Origin: Pseudomonas nitroreducens | GTDB lineage: Bacteria; Pseudomonadota; Gammaproteobacteria; Pseudomonadales; Pseudomonadaceae | Assembly (NCBI RefSeq): GCF_014204515.1 | Contig: NZ_JACHLI010000015.1 | Location: 1-64,000 of the forward strand | Direction of reading: 5' to 3' | DNA length: 64,000 bases | In this document: positions 17,995 through 26,340 of the stretch, piece by piece | Layout of the letters: each line of letters starts with the position of its first letter | Numbering within the stretch: position 1 is the stretch's first letter | Program-made: the position numbers and the translations under genes | The notes under the pieces: model-generated | Databases searched by the model: none | Told to the model about the DNA's origin: nothing | What the model saw: the letters and a program-made list of their open reading frames with translations, nothing else

Positions 17995-19365
17995 TCAGAA
18001 CAGCGAGGAGGGCGGCTTGACATCGCCCTCGGCGAAGCGCGACAGGCGCAGCTGACGCATGTCCAGGCCCGGCTGGCCGGTGTGGATCCAGTCGGCCAGG
18101 GTCTTGCCCACCACCGGCCCCATGGCGAAGCCGTGGCCGCAGAACCCGGTGGCCACGGCCAGGCCGACCGGCGCGGTCTGCGCATCGATCACCGGGATGC
18201 CGTCGGGCAACACGTCGATGCCGCCGGCCCAGCTGTCGGCGATCTGCAAATGGCGCTGGTCGGGGAAGGCCGCCTTGAGGCCATGCAGGGCAGTCGCCAG
18301 GCTGCGGCGGTTAGGGCGCACTTGCGGATCGCGGACGTGGATACCGTCGCCCAGGCGCACGGCTTCCGACCAGGGCAGGCGCTGTTTCAGGTCGGTCAGG
18401 CAGGCGCCGTTGAGGTTGAAGCGGAACGACTTGCGATGCGCCCACAGCGATGGCGCGTACCAGTGCAGCGCGCGCAGGTGGCCGAGGGTCATGTCGACAT
18501 CGACGTGGGCGTCGTCGGCGATGTTGAAGCTGCCATCCAGGCGCTGGCGGAAGCCCACGCCGTTGGCGATGGTGGAAATGCCGCTCAATGCCGGCCCTGC
18601 GGTGGTGCGCGCCACGGTGCCGCGCACCAGTTGCTGCGGCAGCTCGATGCCCAGTTGCCGCAGCAGGCGGAAGGTGTTGGCGCCGGCGGCGCAGACCACG
18701 GTTTTCGCCTTCACGTAACCGCGCTCGGTGTCCACGCCCACCACCTGCCCGGCGGCCATGTCGATGCCGCGGGCGCCGCATTGCTCGACGATCCGCACGC
18801 CCAGTTCACGGGCGCGCTGGGCAAAGGCGCGGGCCACGCGGGTGGGTTCGGCCTGGCCGTCGCTGGCGGTGAACAGGCCGCCCAGCTGCGCCACGGCGTA
18901 GCCCGGCAGGCGGGCTTCCACCTCACGGGGCGAGAGCATGACGGTGTCCAGCGAGAAGTCCCGCGCCACGCTCAGCCAGGCTTCGTAACCGGCGCGCTCG
19001 ACCTCGTTGCCGGCGACGAACAGGCAGCCGTCATTGCGCCAGCCCAGGTCCGCCTGCAGCTCTTGCTCCAGGTTGCGCCAGATTCCGATGCTGGCCTGCA
19101 TCAGCGGCACTTCGGCCTCGTCCCGCGATTGCTGGCGGACGAAGCCCCAGGCCCGCGACGACTGCTGCCCGGCCAGGGTGCTCTTTTCCAGCAGCAGCAC
19201 GCTGGCGCCGGCCTTGCCCAGGTAGTAGGCGGTGGAGCAGCCCATCAGCCCGCCACCGATGATCGCCACGTCGACCTGCGCCGGCAGGCGACCATGGTCG
19301 GCGTTCACCGCGTTGTGCGAGGACGCGTGCAATGTCTTGTGCAATGCCGTTTCTGGACTGTTCAT
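17995..19365 (-). CDS. FAD-dependent oxidoreductase, DAO family
   Basis: The 456-residue product has an N-terminal extension of about 30 residues, then the FAD motif DVAIIGGGLMGCSTAYYLGK and EKSTLAGQQSSRAWGFVRQQ, which is typical of glycine/sarcosine oxidase-like and opine-type dehydrogenases. The C-terminal FCGHGFAMGPVVGKTLADWI closes the FAD site. It is the first gene of the leftward operon (17995 to 12911) and is divergent from a LysR regulator across a 113-base promoter region. The operon carries two DAO proteins with one BFD-type subunit, which suggests either two oxidation steps or alternative B subunits. Substrate not identifiable. Confidence 0.87.
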   Translation of the reverse strand: MNSPETALHKTLHASSHNAVNADHGRLPAQVDVAIIGGGLMGCSTAYYLGKAGASVLLLEKSTLAGQQSSRAWGFVRQQSRDEAEVPLMQASIGIWRNLEQELQADLGWRNDGCLFVAGNEVERAGYEAWLSVARDFSLDTVMLSPREVEARLPGYAVAQLGGLFTASDGQAEPTRVARAFAQRARELGVRIVEQCGARGIDMAAGQVVGVDTERGYVKAKTVVCAAGANTFRLLRQLGIELPQQLVRGTVARTTAGPALSGISTIANGVGFRQRLDGSFNIADDAHVDVDMTLGHLRALHWYAPSLWAHRKSFRFNLNGACLTDLKQRLPWSEAVRLGDGIHVRDPQVRPNRRSLATALHGLKAAFPDQRHLQIADSWAGGIDVLPDGIPVIDAQTAPVGLAVATGFCGHGFAMGPVVGKTLADWIHTGQPGLDMRQLRLSRFAEGDVKPPSSLF

Positions 19366-19387
19366 GGCGTGGCCCGCTAGATTGTGG

Positions 19388-19418
19388 GGACGCAGCGTCG
19401 TGCGTCGTGGCTGCGTCC
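19388..19418. promoter_or_regulatory. Inverted repeat in the flavoprotein operon leader
   Basis: GGACGCAGC at 19388-19396 is the exact reverse complement of GCTGCGTCC at 19410-19418, with a 13-base spacer that itself repeats GTCGTG. It lies 23-53 bases upstream of the DAO start at 19365. It can act as an operator on DNA or as a leader hairpin in the transcript. Confidence 0.6.
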
Positions 19419-19442
19419 AGAGTGAGCCCGCCGGGGGCGGAA

Positions 19443-19467
19443 GATAAGTGACGTCTCGGCATTTATC
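19443..19467. promoter_or_regulatory. Candidate LysR-type operator
   Basis: GATAAGTG at 19443-19450 and CATTTATC at 19460-19467 form a dyad with seven of eight bases matching and a nine-base spacer. It is A/T-rich in a G/C-rich setting and sits 12 bases ahead of the LysR start at 19479, between the two divergent genes. That is the usual place and form of a LysR autoregulatory and activation site. No binding evidence exists. Confidence 0.5.
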
Positions 19468-19478
19468 CCATGTGAGGA

Positions 19479-20369
19479 ATGCATAGAAAGATGACCCGCC
19501 AGTTGCCCTCCATCGAGCTGTTGCAGGCGTTCCTGACGGTTGCGAAAACCGGCAATTTCGGCAAGGCGGGGGAGCAGCTGCACCTGAGCCAGAGCGCGGT
19601 GAGCCGCCAGGTGGCGCAGCTGGAAAGGTGCCTGGACAATCGCCTGTTCGAACGCCACACGCGGCGCATCGTGCTGACCGCCGAGGGCGCCTCGCTGATC
19701 CCGGTGGCGGAGCAGGTCATCGGTCTGCTTTCCGATGCCTCGCAGATGCTTGCCAGCGTCGGGCGCAGCGTCAGCCTGCGGGCACACCCGACCATGGCCA
19801 CGCGCTGGCTGATCCCGCGCCTGAGCGAGTTCTACCGCGAGCATCCGGAAGTGAGCGTCAGCGTCGACACCGCCTACGAGCGCTTCCCGGATTTTGCCTT
19901 CGATGCCCTCGACGGGATGATCACCTACGGCACCGCGACCTGGCCGGATTTCGCCGCACTGGAGCTGTGGGAAGAGGAACTGATTCCGGTCTGCGCGCCG
20001 GGCCTGCTGGCCGGCTCCAGCGGCGCCGACGTGCTGCGCAACGCGCGGCTGGTGGACGGCAGCCTGGACCGCGTGGACTGGCGGCGTTGGGAGGAGCTGT
20101 ACCCGGATTCGCTGGCCGGCGGCAATGCGCACCTGACCTTCGACACGCTGGAGTCCGCCATCGTCGCGGCGCTGCATGGCCAGGGCGTGGCGCTGGTGGA
20201 TGCAGTGATCGCCCGCCACGAACTGCTGGGTGGGCAACTGGTGCGGGTGCATGACGGCTGTATCACCACCGGCGCGCGCTACACCCTGGTGTATCCGCAG
20301 CGGGTCAAGGGCGCGAGCGGCTTTGCCGAGTTTCTCCAGTGGCTGGCCGCTCAGGTGGAAGCCGGCTGA
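19479..20369 (+). CDS. LysR family transcriptional regulator (GcvA-like)
   Basis: The 296-residue product has a winged helix-turn-helix at residues 10-65 (LPSIELLQAFLTVAKTGNFG, LHLSQSAVSRQVAQLE) and a LysR effector-binding domain. The PSIELLQAF opening and the LVDAVIARHELLGGQLVRVHD stretch near the end are typical of the GcvA subgroup, which often controls amino-acid or amine catabolism. ATGs at 19479 and 19491 are both possible; GTGAGG lies closer to the second at a better distance. It is divergent from the flavoprotein/amidohydrolase operon and most likely activates it in response to its substrate. Confidence 0.88.
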   Translation: MHRKMTRQLPSIELLQAFLTVAKTGNFGKAGEQLHLSQSAVSRQVAQLERCLDNRLFERHTRRIVLTAEGASLIPVAEQVIGLLSDASQMLASVGRSVSLRAHPTMATRWLIPRLSEFYREHPEVSVSVDTAYERFPDFAFDALDGMITYGTATWPDFAALELWEEELIPVCAPGLLAGSSGADVLRNARLVDGSLDRVDWRRWEELYPDSLAGGNAHLTFDTLESAIVAALHGQGVALVDAVIARHELLGGQLVRVHDGCITTGARYTLVYPQRVKGASGFAEFLQWLAAQVEAG

Positions 20370-20379
20370 GGGGCAGCGC

Positions 20380-20742
20380 TCAGCTCGCCCTGTCCTTGCG
20401 CAGGGCGTGCAGGGTCCAGAGGCCGCCGCAGAAGTCCACGGCACCGAACAGCACCAACACCGGCTCGCTCAGTTTCAGCGCGGCAAAGGCAGCGAAGCTC
20501 GCCAGCACGATGGCCCGCGTATACACCGAGGCCACGAACAGCTCGCGGCACTCGGCCCGCGCGGCGAACCAGTAGTACAGGCCGATGTTGAAGGCCAGCA
20601 CGCCGACCACCCGCACCCAGACCTCCGCCGTCGGCGCCATGCCGAACAGCGTCAGCAGCAGGTTGGGCAACAGCACCAGGGCGATGCCCAGCAGCATCAG
20701 GTAGATCGCGAAGTACTTCAGGGTCAGGGCGGCGCGGGACAT
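20380..20742 (-). CDS. Small four-helix membrane protein, unknown function
   Basis: The 120-residue product has four hydrophobic segments: LKYFAIYLMLLGIALVLLPN, WVRVVGVLAFNIGLYYW, VYTRAIVLASFAAFAAL and PVLVLFGAVDFCGGLWTL. A ribosome site GAGAGAGC precedes the ATG at 20742. It follows the DUF1329 gene by 62 bases on the same strand, with a strong hairpin between, so it may be a tail gene of the DUF1302/DUF1329 operon. It ends 10 bases from the convergent LysR stop. Similar small proteins occur widely in Pseudomonas without assigned function. Confidence 0.75.
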   Translation of the reverse strand: MSRAALTLKYFAIYLMLLGIALVLLPNLLLTLFGMAPTAEVWVRVVGVLAFNIGLYYWFAARAECRELFVASVYTRAIVLASFAAFAALKLSEPVLVLFGAVDFCGGLWTLHALRKDRAS

Positions 20743-20769
20743 GGTGCTCTCTCATTCACTCAAGGATGG

Positions 20770-20796
20770 GCTCCCCGGCAATGGCTGCCGGGGAGC
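20770..20796. terminator. Strong hairpin after the DUF1329 gene
   Basis: GCTCCCCGGCA at 20770-20780 pairs perfectly with TGCCGGGGAGC at 20786-20796 around a five-base loop. It lies between the DUF1329 stop and the next gene. There is no U-tract on the minus strand, so it is more likely a partial terminator or mRNA 3' stabiliser than a full intrinsic terminator. Confidence 0.6.
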
Positions 20797-20804
20797 AGGG
20801 GCTA

Positions 20805-22169
20805 TCAGCGGGTACCGCGACGGCGCAGCGCCGAGGGGCTGAAATACTCGCCGTCGGGGATGGCCTGGCCGAAGTCGATGCTTGCCGGTTCCTCGTTGTC
20901 CAGGTTCATCGCCACGTAGCGGCGCGCCTGCAGGTCGTGGAAGACGTCGACGGAGGTCCAGGTGGTGGGTAGTTCGTAGTAGCTGCGCAGGTAAGCCATG
21001 GAGACGCGCCACAGCTCGCCGCGGCCGTCGTACTGGTCGACTTCGGCGGCGCCCCAGCTGTCCTCGTCAAGGAACAGCACGCGCTTGGAGTAGATGTGCC
21101 GCGCGCCCGGCTTCAACGTGCCTTCCACCACCCATACGCGGTGCAGCTCGTAGCGCGTGTATTGCGGGTTGAGGTGGTTGGGCGTGAGCAGGTCCTTGTA
21201 CTTCAGCTCGCCGCCGGCCAGGCGGAAGTTGTTGTAGGGGATGTAGATCTCCTTCTTGCCGAGCAGCTTCCAGTCGTAGCGATCCGGCGCGCCGTTGTAC
21301 ATGTCGGTGTCATCGGCGGTGCGCAGGCCGTCGGAGGAGGCGATGGGGGTGTCGTAGGCCAGGCTCGGCGCGCGCCGCACGCGGCGCTGGCCGGCGTTGT
21401 AGGCCCAGGCCTGGCGCGGCTCCTTCACCTGGTCGAGGGTCTCGTGCACCAGCGCCGCGCTGCCGGCCAGGCGCGCCGGGCTCTTGGTGAAGGCGAGGAA
21501 GTAGAACATGCGATTGCCCAGGTCTGCGAAGTTGCCACCGGGCTGGTAGTACTTGAACAGTGCTTCCTGCTGGGTGACCACCGGCGAGTAGTCGCCGTTG
21601 CGCTGCACGGCGGCCTCGGCGGCGCGGCGCACGATGTAGGTGCCGCGGTAGCGCGCGATGTGGTTCCACACCGCCTCTACGCCGCTCTGCGGAATCGGGA
21701 AGGGAATGCCGCCGAAGGCATCGACGAAGCCGTTGCCGTTCTCCGCCAGTTTGGCGCTGGTGGCGTTCTTCAGGGTGTTGTCATACACCCACTGCGGCGC
21801 CGAGCCGCTGCGGCGGGTCGGGTAGACCGGGATCTGGAAGGTGTCCGGGTAGTTGCTGAACATCGCCAGCTGTCCCGGCGTCAGGTTGGCCTTGTACTGC
21901 TCCAGGTTGGCCTTGGTGATGGTGAACAGCGGCTTGTCGGCAGCGTAGGGGTCGATGGGGTGCTGGCCGGGCTTGAAGCCGGCCGGCGCCTGGGTGATGC
22001 CACCGGTCCAGGCGGGGATGGTGCCGGCGGCGTTGCCGGCCTTTTCCGCACCCAGCGGGGTGAGGGTGGATTGCAATCTGGCCGCGTCCTGCGGGGAAAC
22101 CGCCGCCAGCGCGCTGGCGGACAGGGTCAGCGCGACAGCGGCGCCGATCAGGGTACGGATGTTGCCCAT
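20805..22169 (-). CDS. DUF1329 domain protein (periplasmic/outer-membrane lipid-handling family)
   Basis: The 454-residue product has a signal peptide (GNIRTLIGAAVALTLSASAL, cut near ALAAV) and the DUF1329 core: AGTIPAWTGGI, PQWVYDNTLKNAT, SLAYDTPIASSDGLRTADD, and a C-terminal SYYELPTTWTSVDVFHD. DUF1329 proteins are predicted beta-rich, LolB-like exported proteins nearly always encoded next to a DUF1302 protein. The ATG at 22169 has GGAG seven bases upstream and starts 14 bases after the DUF1302 stop. The longer open frame running back through the DUF1302 gene is only its shadow. The pair is thought to move a hydrophobic compound across the envelope; no substrate is proven. Confidence 0.85.
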   Translation of the reverse strand: MGNIRTLIGAAVALTLSASALAAVSPQDAARLQSTLTPLGAEKAGNAAGTIPAWTGGITQAPAGFKPGQHPIDPYAADKPLFTITKANLEQYKANLTPGQLAMFSNYPDTFQIPVYPTRRSGSAPQWVYDNTLKNATSAKLAENGNGFVDAFGGIPFPIPQSGVEAVWNHIARYRGTYIVRRAAEAAVQRNGDYSPVVTQQEALFKYYQPGGNFADLGNRMFYFLAFTKSPARLAGSAALVHETLDQVKEPRQAWAYNAGQRRVRRAPSLAYDTPIASSDGLRTADDTDMYNGAPDRYDWKLLGKKEIYIPYNNFRLAGGELKYKDLLTPNHLNPQYTRYELHRVWVVEGTLKPGARHIYSKRVLFLDEDSWGAAEVDQYDGRGELWRVSMAYLRSYYELPTTWTSVDVFHDLQARRYVAMNLDNEEPASIDFGQAIPDGEYFSPSALRRRGTR

Positions 22170-22183
22170 GGTGGTTCTCCGCA

Positions 22184-24115
22184 TCAGAAGGAGTACTTGA
22201 CGTTGAAGCCGACGTTGTCGCGGTCGCGGGCGGCGTTTTCCTGCCCGGCGCCGTAGAACTCGGTGTACTGCAGTTCGGCTTCCAGGCTGTTCAGGTAGGT
22301 GGCCTTGAGCCCCAGGGTGTAGGCCTTGCGCCCGGCGATGAAGTTGCCGGCCTGCTGCGAGTTGCCGCTGAAGTCGTCCTTGTAGACGGCGTAGGGCGAG
22401 AGGTTGACCCCGGCGAACACGTCGTTCCAGGTGCCGGTCAGCAGCAGGGTGGCGCCGTAGGCGTTGCGGTTCACCTGGTCGCTGCGGTCGAAGCCGGAGA
22501 CGTAGGCGCCGTTGCTGCGCCCGGAGTAGTAGCGTGTGCTGCCGTCGTAAGCGGTGTATTGCAGGCTGCTGCCGCGCAGCTGCTCGGCGGCGACCTCGAA
22601 GACGCCCATGAACGAGTCGAAGCTCAGGGACGGGCCGAAGTTGTAGATGGTCCCCAGCGAGCTGTTGAAGGACTCCACGCGCTCGTAGTCGTGCACCGCA
22701 CCGCCGAGGCCGACCATCTGCCCGCCGACGTTGACCTTCTGCCCATCGGCGATCTTGCCGGCCTGGGCGAGCATGTCGCCGAGCAGGTCGTTGGTGGTGG
22801 CGACGCCGATGGGCAGGTTGGGCCGGTAGGCGATCTCGCCGAACACCGAGGCATCGCCCAGGGTGGTGTTGAAGCTCAGGCCGTACATGCGGATGTTCTC
22901 GACGTACTCGCGGCGCGCGGTGGCCTGGTTGGCCATGTCCACCGCCGCGGCGGCGTTGACCAGCCCGAGCATCTGCCCACCACTCTGCATCAGCGCGTCG
23001 TAGGACGACGAACCGACCAGCCGGGCCAACTGGTCCATGTCCAGTCCGGCGTAGCTCTTGTTCAGGTCGGCATAGATCACCGGGTCCTTGGCGTGGTAGT
23101 TGACGAAGTAGAAGCCGAATTCGGTGGAGTTGAGCTGCTCGGCGATGTAGTGGAAGGCCACGCCGAACTGGCCGTCGTTCTTCGCGTTGATGTCCTGGCC
23201 GATGTGCGACACCTTGAAGTAGCCGTTGGAGTCCAGGTAGTCGGTGCCCTGCAGGCCGGCGAAGTGGCTGGCCGAGAGCATCGGGTAGAGGCTCTGGAAG
23301 GTCGGGTCGGACAGCGCCCGGACCCGCGTGTAGCCGGTGTTGCCGCCGTCGGCGAAGAGGTCGGTCTCGGAGAAGAAGGTGCCCGCCGGATCGAGCCGGG
23401 TTTCCTTCCAGTTCCACTGGTAGAAGGCATCCATCGACAGATTGTCGGTCAGGCCGAGGTTGAAGCTGACCGCCTCCACCGGCATCAGCACTTCCTTCAG
23501 CTCGGAGCCGGGCAGGCGGAACTTGGCGGCGTCCACCGGGTTGGTGGTATTCACCCCGCCGCGGTAGAACACGCCTTCGCCCCAGTTGAATACCTGGCGA
23601 CCCAGGCGCGCGCTCAGCGGGTGCTCGGCGACGTCCCAGTTGCCGTAGAGGTAGGCGTCGAGGATTTCCGCGCGGTGGCCGGCGGTGTCGCGGGTGGCGT
23701 CGGTGAAGTGGTCGTTGTGCGGGTAGCTCTGCGACGGCTGCGGCGGATCGTTGTGGTCGTAGTAGTCGTTGCGCTTGTCCATGATCTGCGTGTCGTAGAA
23801 CGCCGAGCCGCGCATGAACAGGCCGTAGTTCTGGTAGGTCGCCTCCAGGTCCGAGGTGATCTTGTAAACCTCCGAGGCCAGCCCCGGGCTGAAGTTGCGG
23901 TTGCCGTCGTTGCTGTTGACGTCGTTGTTGGTCTTGTCCTGACCTTGCACGCGCCACAACGCGCCGTAGGACACCGTGGTGTCCAGCGAGCCGCTGAGCT
24001 GGTTGTCGAGGAAGCTGAACTCGACGGCCTTCGACTGGCCGCTGAGCATGAAGGGAAGTACGCAGGCAATGGCGGACCCGGTCTGCAAGCGACGCTTGCG
24101 GGTGCTGGTGGTCAT
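22184..24115 (-). CDS. DUF1302 family outer-membrane beta-barrel protein
   Basis: The 643-residue product has a signal peptide ending near GQSKAVEF and the DUF1302 opening (DNQLSGSLDTTVSYGALWRV, then NRNFSPGLASEVYKIT). Strand-like alternation continues to a C-terminal phenylalanine (GFNVKYSF), the mark of outer-membrane barrels. Conserved DUF1302 landmarks include LGRQVFNWGEGVFYRGGVNT. The family co-occurs with DUF1329 and often with RND/MMPL exporters or lipid-acting enzymes. Here it leads a leftward pair after a 147-base gap that must hold its promoter. Upstream genes encode a fatty-acid-hydroxylase-type enzyme and an AraC regulator, which points to a lipid, terpene or sterol-like compound. 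Confidence 0.87.
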   Translation of the reverse strand: MTTSTRKRRLQTGSAIACVLPFMLSGQSKAVEFSFLDNQLSGSLDTTVSYGALWRVQGQDKTNNDVNSNDGNRNFSPGLASEVYKITSDLEATYQNYGLFMRGSAFYDTQIMDKRNDYYDHNDPPQPSQSYPHNDHFTDATRDTAGHRAEILDAYLYGNWDVAEHPLSARLGRQVFNWGEGVFYRGGVNTTNPVDAAKFRLPGSELKEVLMPVEAVSFNLGLTDNLSMDAFYQWNWKETRLDPAGTFFSETDLFADGGNTGYTRVRALSDPTFQSLYPMLSASHFAGLQGTDYLDSNGYFKVSHIGQDINAKNDGQFGVAFHYIAEQLNSTEFGFYFVNYHAKDPVIYADLNKSYAGLDMDQLARLVGSSSYDALMQSGGQMLGLVNAAAAVDMANQATARREYVENIRMYGLSFNTTLGDASVFGEIAYRPNLPIGVATTNDLLGDMLAQAGKIADGQKVNVGGQMVGLGGAVHDYERVESFNSSLGTIYNFGPSLSFDSFMGVFEVAAEQLRGSSLQYTAYDGSTRYYSGRSNGAYVSGFDRSDQVNRNAYGATLLLTGTWNDVFAGVNLSPYAVYKDDFSGNSQQAGNFIAGRKAYTLGLKATYLNSLEAELQYTEFYGAGQENAARDRDNVGFNVKYSF

Positions 24116-24262
24116 GTGAGGCTACTCCAACGACGGATTCTTATTGTGTTTGTCATTAGCCGGGCGCTTGGGGACGCCCTGTTGGCAACGCAGGCGGAGG
24201 GTGAAACGCTGGATGGAAGGTGAAGCGGTGGTGAATTCTCCTGGGGTGTGATCGCTCGCCTT

Positions 24263-24820
24263 TCAGCGAGCGAGCGGCGTGGGTGAACGGAGTTGCCAGC
24301 GGGTGCCTTGCAGCCGGGCGTGGGCCCAGCACAGCGCCGCCAGCGCCAGGGTCAGGTGATAGAGGTCCACGCGCGGCACGCCCAGCCACTGGCCGGGGCC
24401 GGCGATGCCGAGCCCCGCGAGGACGAACAGCAGTGCGCCGCCGAGCGCCAGTGGCCAGCGCCCGGAGCGCCCCGGCCAGGCAATGGCGATCACGGCCAGC
24501 AGGTTGCCGACCAGCGCGGCCTGTTGCGGCAGCCAGAGCATCAGCGCGCCCAGTACGGCCAGCAGCAGATGGCGGGAGAAACCGTGCAGGCTGCCGACGG
24601 CAATCAGCAGCAGGCTGATGCGCCCGGACACGCCGGTCAGCCACTGGTGCGCCGGCCGCGCCGTCTCGACGCCGCCGTAGACCAGCGCGCCGAGCAGGGC
24701 GGTGCAGGCGATCAGCACGAAGCCGGCCAGGCGGCAGAACTGGCCGTGGCGCAGGCTGTCGGCCGCGGCCCACAGGCAGGCGGCGCTCAGCAGCAGTTCG
24801 CAGATCACGCTGGCATTCAT
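24263..24820 (-). CDS. Hypothetical polytopic membrane protein
   Basis: The 185-residue product is mostly hydrophobic, with about six membrane segments (for example VICELLLSAACLWAAADSL, GFVLIACTALLGALVYGG, HLLLAVLGALMLWLP, VGNLLAVIAIAWP, LALGGALLFVLAGLGIAG). The ATG at 24820 comes one base after the stop of the sterol-desaturase-type gene (TGAGATG), so translation is coupled. The longer open frame reaching 25024 overlaps that gene and is rejected. No family recognised. Its tight link to the di-iron hydroxylase suggests a membrane partner of that enzyme. Confidence 0.7.
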   Translation of the reverse strand: MNASVICELLLSAACLWAAADSLRHGQFCRLAGFVLIACTALLGALVYGGVETARPAHQWLTGVSGRISLLLIAVGSLHGFSRHLLLAVLGALMLWLPQQAALVGNLLAVIAIAWPGRSGRWPLALGGALLFVLAGLGIAGPGQWLGVPRVDLYHLTLALAALCWAHARLQGTRWQLRSPTPLAR

Positions 24821-24821
24821 C

Positions 24822-26063
24822 TCAGGCCTCCAGCGGCTGTGGCTGGCGCAGCGAGCGCAGCAGCATGCCGAGCAGGCCCAGGGTCGCGGCGCAGAACAGC
24901 GCCACCGCCCAGGCCACCGGCAGGCCCCATTGCAGGTGGGCGACGGCTGCCGGAACCGCCAGCGAACCCAGCCACAGCAGTTGCCAGCGACCGTTGCCCG
25001 GCGCGTTCTCCAGGCTGCGACCAAGGACCCAGAGCGAGGCGATGATCCAGATCGCGCCGACGATCTTGCCTGCCAGCGGCAGCTGGTAGGCGAAGGCCAG
25101 GAAGCCCATGCCCAGCACCATCAGCAGGAGCATCTGCAGCAGGCAGTAGAAGGCCGTGGCGGTGGAGATGCGCGGGCGGTAGATGCGGAACTGGGTGATG
25201 TCGTGGGGCGGCTTCGGGTCCAGCCGCAAGGCGGCGGCAGGGCGCCAGCCGGGGCGGGCGAACCAGACGCGGAGGCGGTCGCCCCAGCTGTCCGCCAGCC
25301 GCGCATCGGCCAGCAGGTCGCGGTACTTGTGGAAGTTGGCCTTGAGCGGATCGAAGGTCTTCAGCTGGCCATGGATGCCGTAGATGATCGGTTCTTCGGC
25401 GGCCGGGCGCTCCTTGGCGAAGGTGCCGAACAGGTGGTCCCAGAGCATCAGCACGCCGCCGTAGTTCCTGTCCACGCAATACTCGTTCTGGCCGTGGTGC
25501 ACGCGGTGGTTGGAGGGCGAGGCGAAGCAGTAGTCGAACCAGCCGAGGCGGCCGATATGGCGGGTGTGAATCCAGAACTGGTAGCCGAGGATCACCGCGC
25601 CGGCGACGATGAACACGGTCGGCGGAATGCCGATCAGCGCCAGCGGCCAGTAGAAGAACCAGTTGGTCAGAAAGCCGGTGCTGGTCTGGCGCAGCGCGGT
25701 GGAGTAGTTGAACTCCTCGCTGGAGTGGTGCACCACGTGGGACGCCCAGACCAGATTGACCTCGTGGCCCATGCGGTGGTGCCAGTAGTAGCAGAAATCG
25801 TAGCCGAGCAGGCCGATGACCCAGACCCACCAGTGCGAGGTGGAAAGGTCGAACAGCGCCAGGTACTGGTAGGCCAGCAGGTAGATGCCGAAGTTCATGG
25901 CGCGCACGAACAGGTTGATGACCTGCCCGCTGAGGCCCAGGGACGCGCTCGACAGGCTGTCGGAGAGGGCGAAGGTCTGGCGCTTGCGCCAGAAGCTCCA
26001 GAGCAGTTCCACCAGCAGCAGCACAAGGAATGCCGGTACGGCATAGACGATCATGTTGGGCAT
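24822..26063 (-). CDS. Sterol desaturase / fatty acid hydroxylase superfamily di-iron membrane enzyme
   Basis: The 413-residue product has the full set of histidine boxes that hold a di-iron centre: HHRMGH (after GYDFCYYW), HVVHHS, and NHRVHHG followed by NYGGVLMLWDHLFGT. Several membrane segments flank them, and about 150 C-terminal residues add four more hydrophobic helices, longer than a typical 280-residue hydroxylase. Related proteins hydroxylate or desaturate sterols, carotenoids, fatty acids or ether lipids. GGAGG lies seven bases before the ATG at 26063. It is followed by a coupled membrane protein. The AraC gene upstream on the same strand may regulate it through the 277-base gap. 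Confidence 0.87.
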   Translation of the reverse strand: MPNMIVYAVPAFLVLLLVELLWSFWRKRQTFALSDSLSSASLGLSGQVINLFVRAMNFGIYLLAYQYLALFDLSTSHWWVWVIGLLGYDFCYYWHHRMGHEVNLVWASHVVHHSSEEFNYSTALRQTSTGFLTNWFFYWPLALIGIPPTVFIVAGAVILGYQFWIHTRHIGRLGWFDYCFASPSNHRVHHGQNEYCVDRNYGGVLMLWDHLFGTFAKERPAAEEPIIYGIHGQLKTFDPLKANFHKYRDLLADARLADSWGDRLRVWFARPGWRPAAALRLDPKPPHDITQFRIYRPRISTATAFYCLLQMLLLMVLGMGFLAFAYQLPLAGKIVGAIWIIASLWVLGRSLENAPGNGRWQLLWLGSLAVPAAVAHLQWGLPVAWAVALFCAATLGLLGMLLRSLRQPQPLEA

Positions 26064-26340
26064 GTTCTGCCTCCTTCTTATGATGCGAGGAGGCTAACGC
26101 GGTGCCGCGAATCGGGCGTGATGCAGGGCGCCAGAGCGCATGTCGGCTGACGTCAATCGGCGTTGTATCAGGGGCAGTGATGACGCGGCATAGGCGTCGT
26201 ATGTCAGCGAGGCGGCGGATAACGCCGTTGGCGTTATGCGCCCTACGGGACCGGATCGGCGCCCACCGAGGCTGATACACGCGTAGGGCGAATAACCGCT
26301 TGCGGTTATCCGCCGATGGGAAGGTTGAGGGAAAACGAGG
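26064..26340. other. Intergenic region with dyads and a repeat element
   Basis: The stretch near the hydroxylase start holds TGACGTCA at 26149-26156 and the dyad GACGC-N7-GCGTC at 26182-26198, candidates for a regulator site (possibly the AraC protein next door). The remainder is the mirrored repeat element at 26212-26317. No open frame with coding character was seen. Confidence 0.4.
26212..26317. repeat. TAGGGCGCATAAC-type repeat, reversed arrangement
   Basis: GGCGGATAACGCC...GTTATGCGCCCTACGG at 26213-26248 and CGTAGGGCGAATAACCGC...GGTTATCCGCC at 26282-26314 are the two halves of the element found at 40054, 40165, 45925 and 57647. Here they are in the opposite order and 33 bases apart. Each half is itself a small hairpin. 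Confidence 0.85.

Noticed and set aside
20805..23957. A 1050-codon minus-strand frame joining DUF1302 DNA to the DUF1329 gene
   Set aside because: Its first half is an out-of-frame reading of the DUF1302 gene (Arg/Gln/Gly-rich). The DUF1329 signal peptide marks the true start at 22169.
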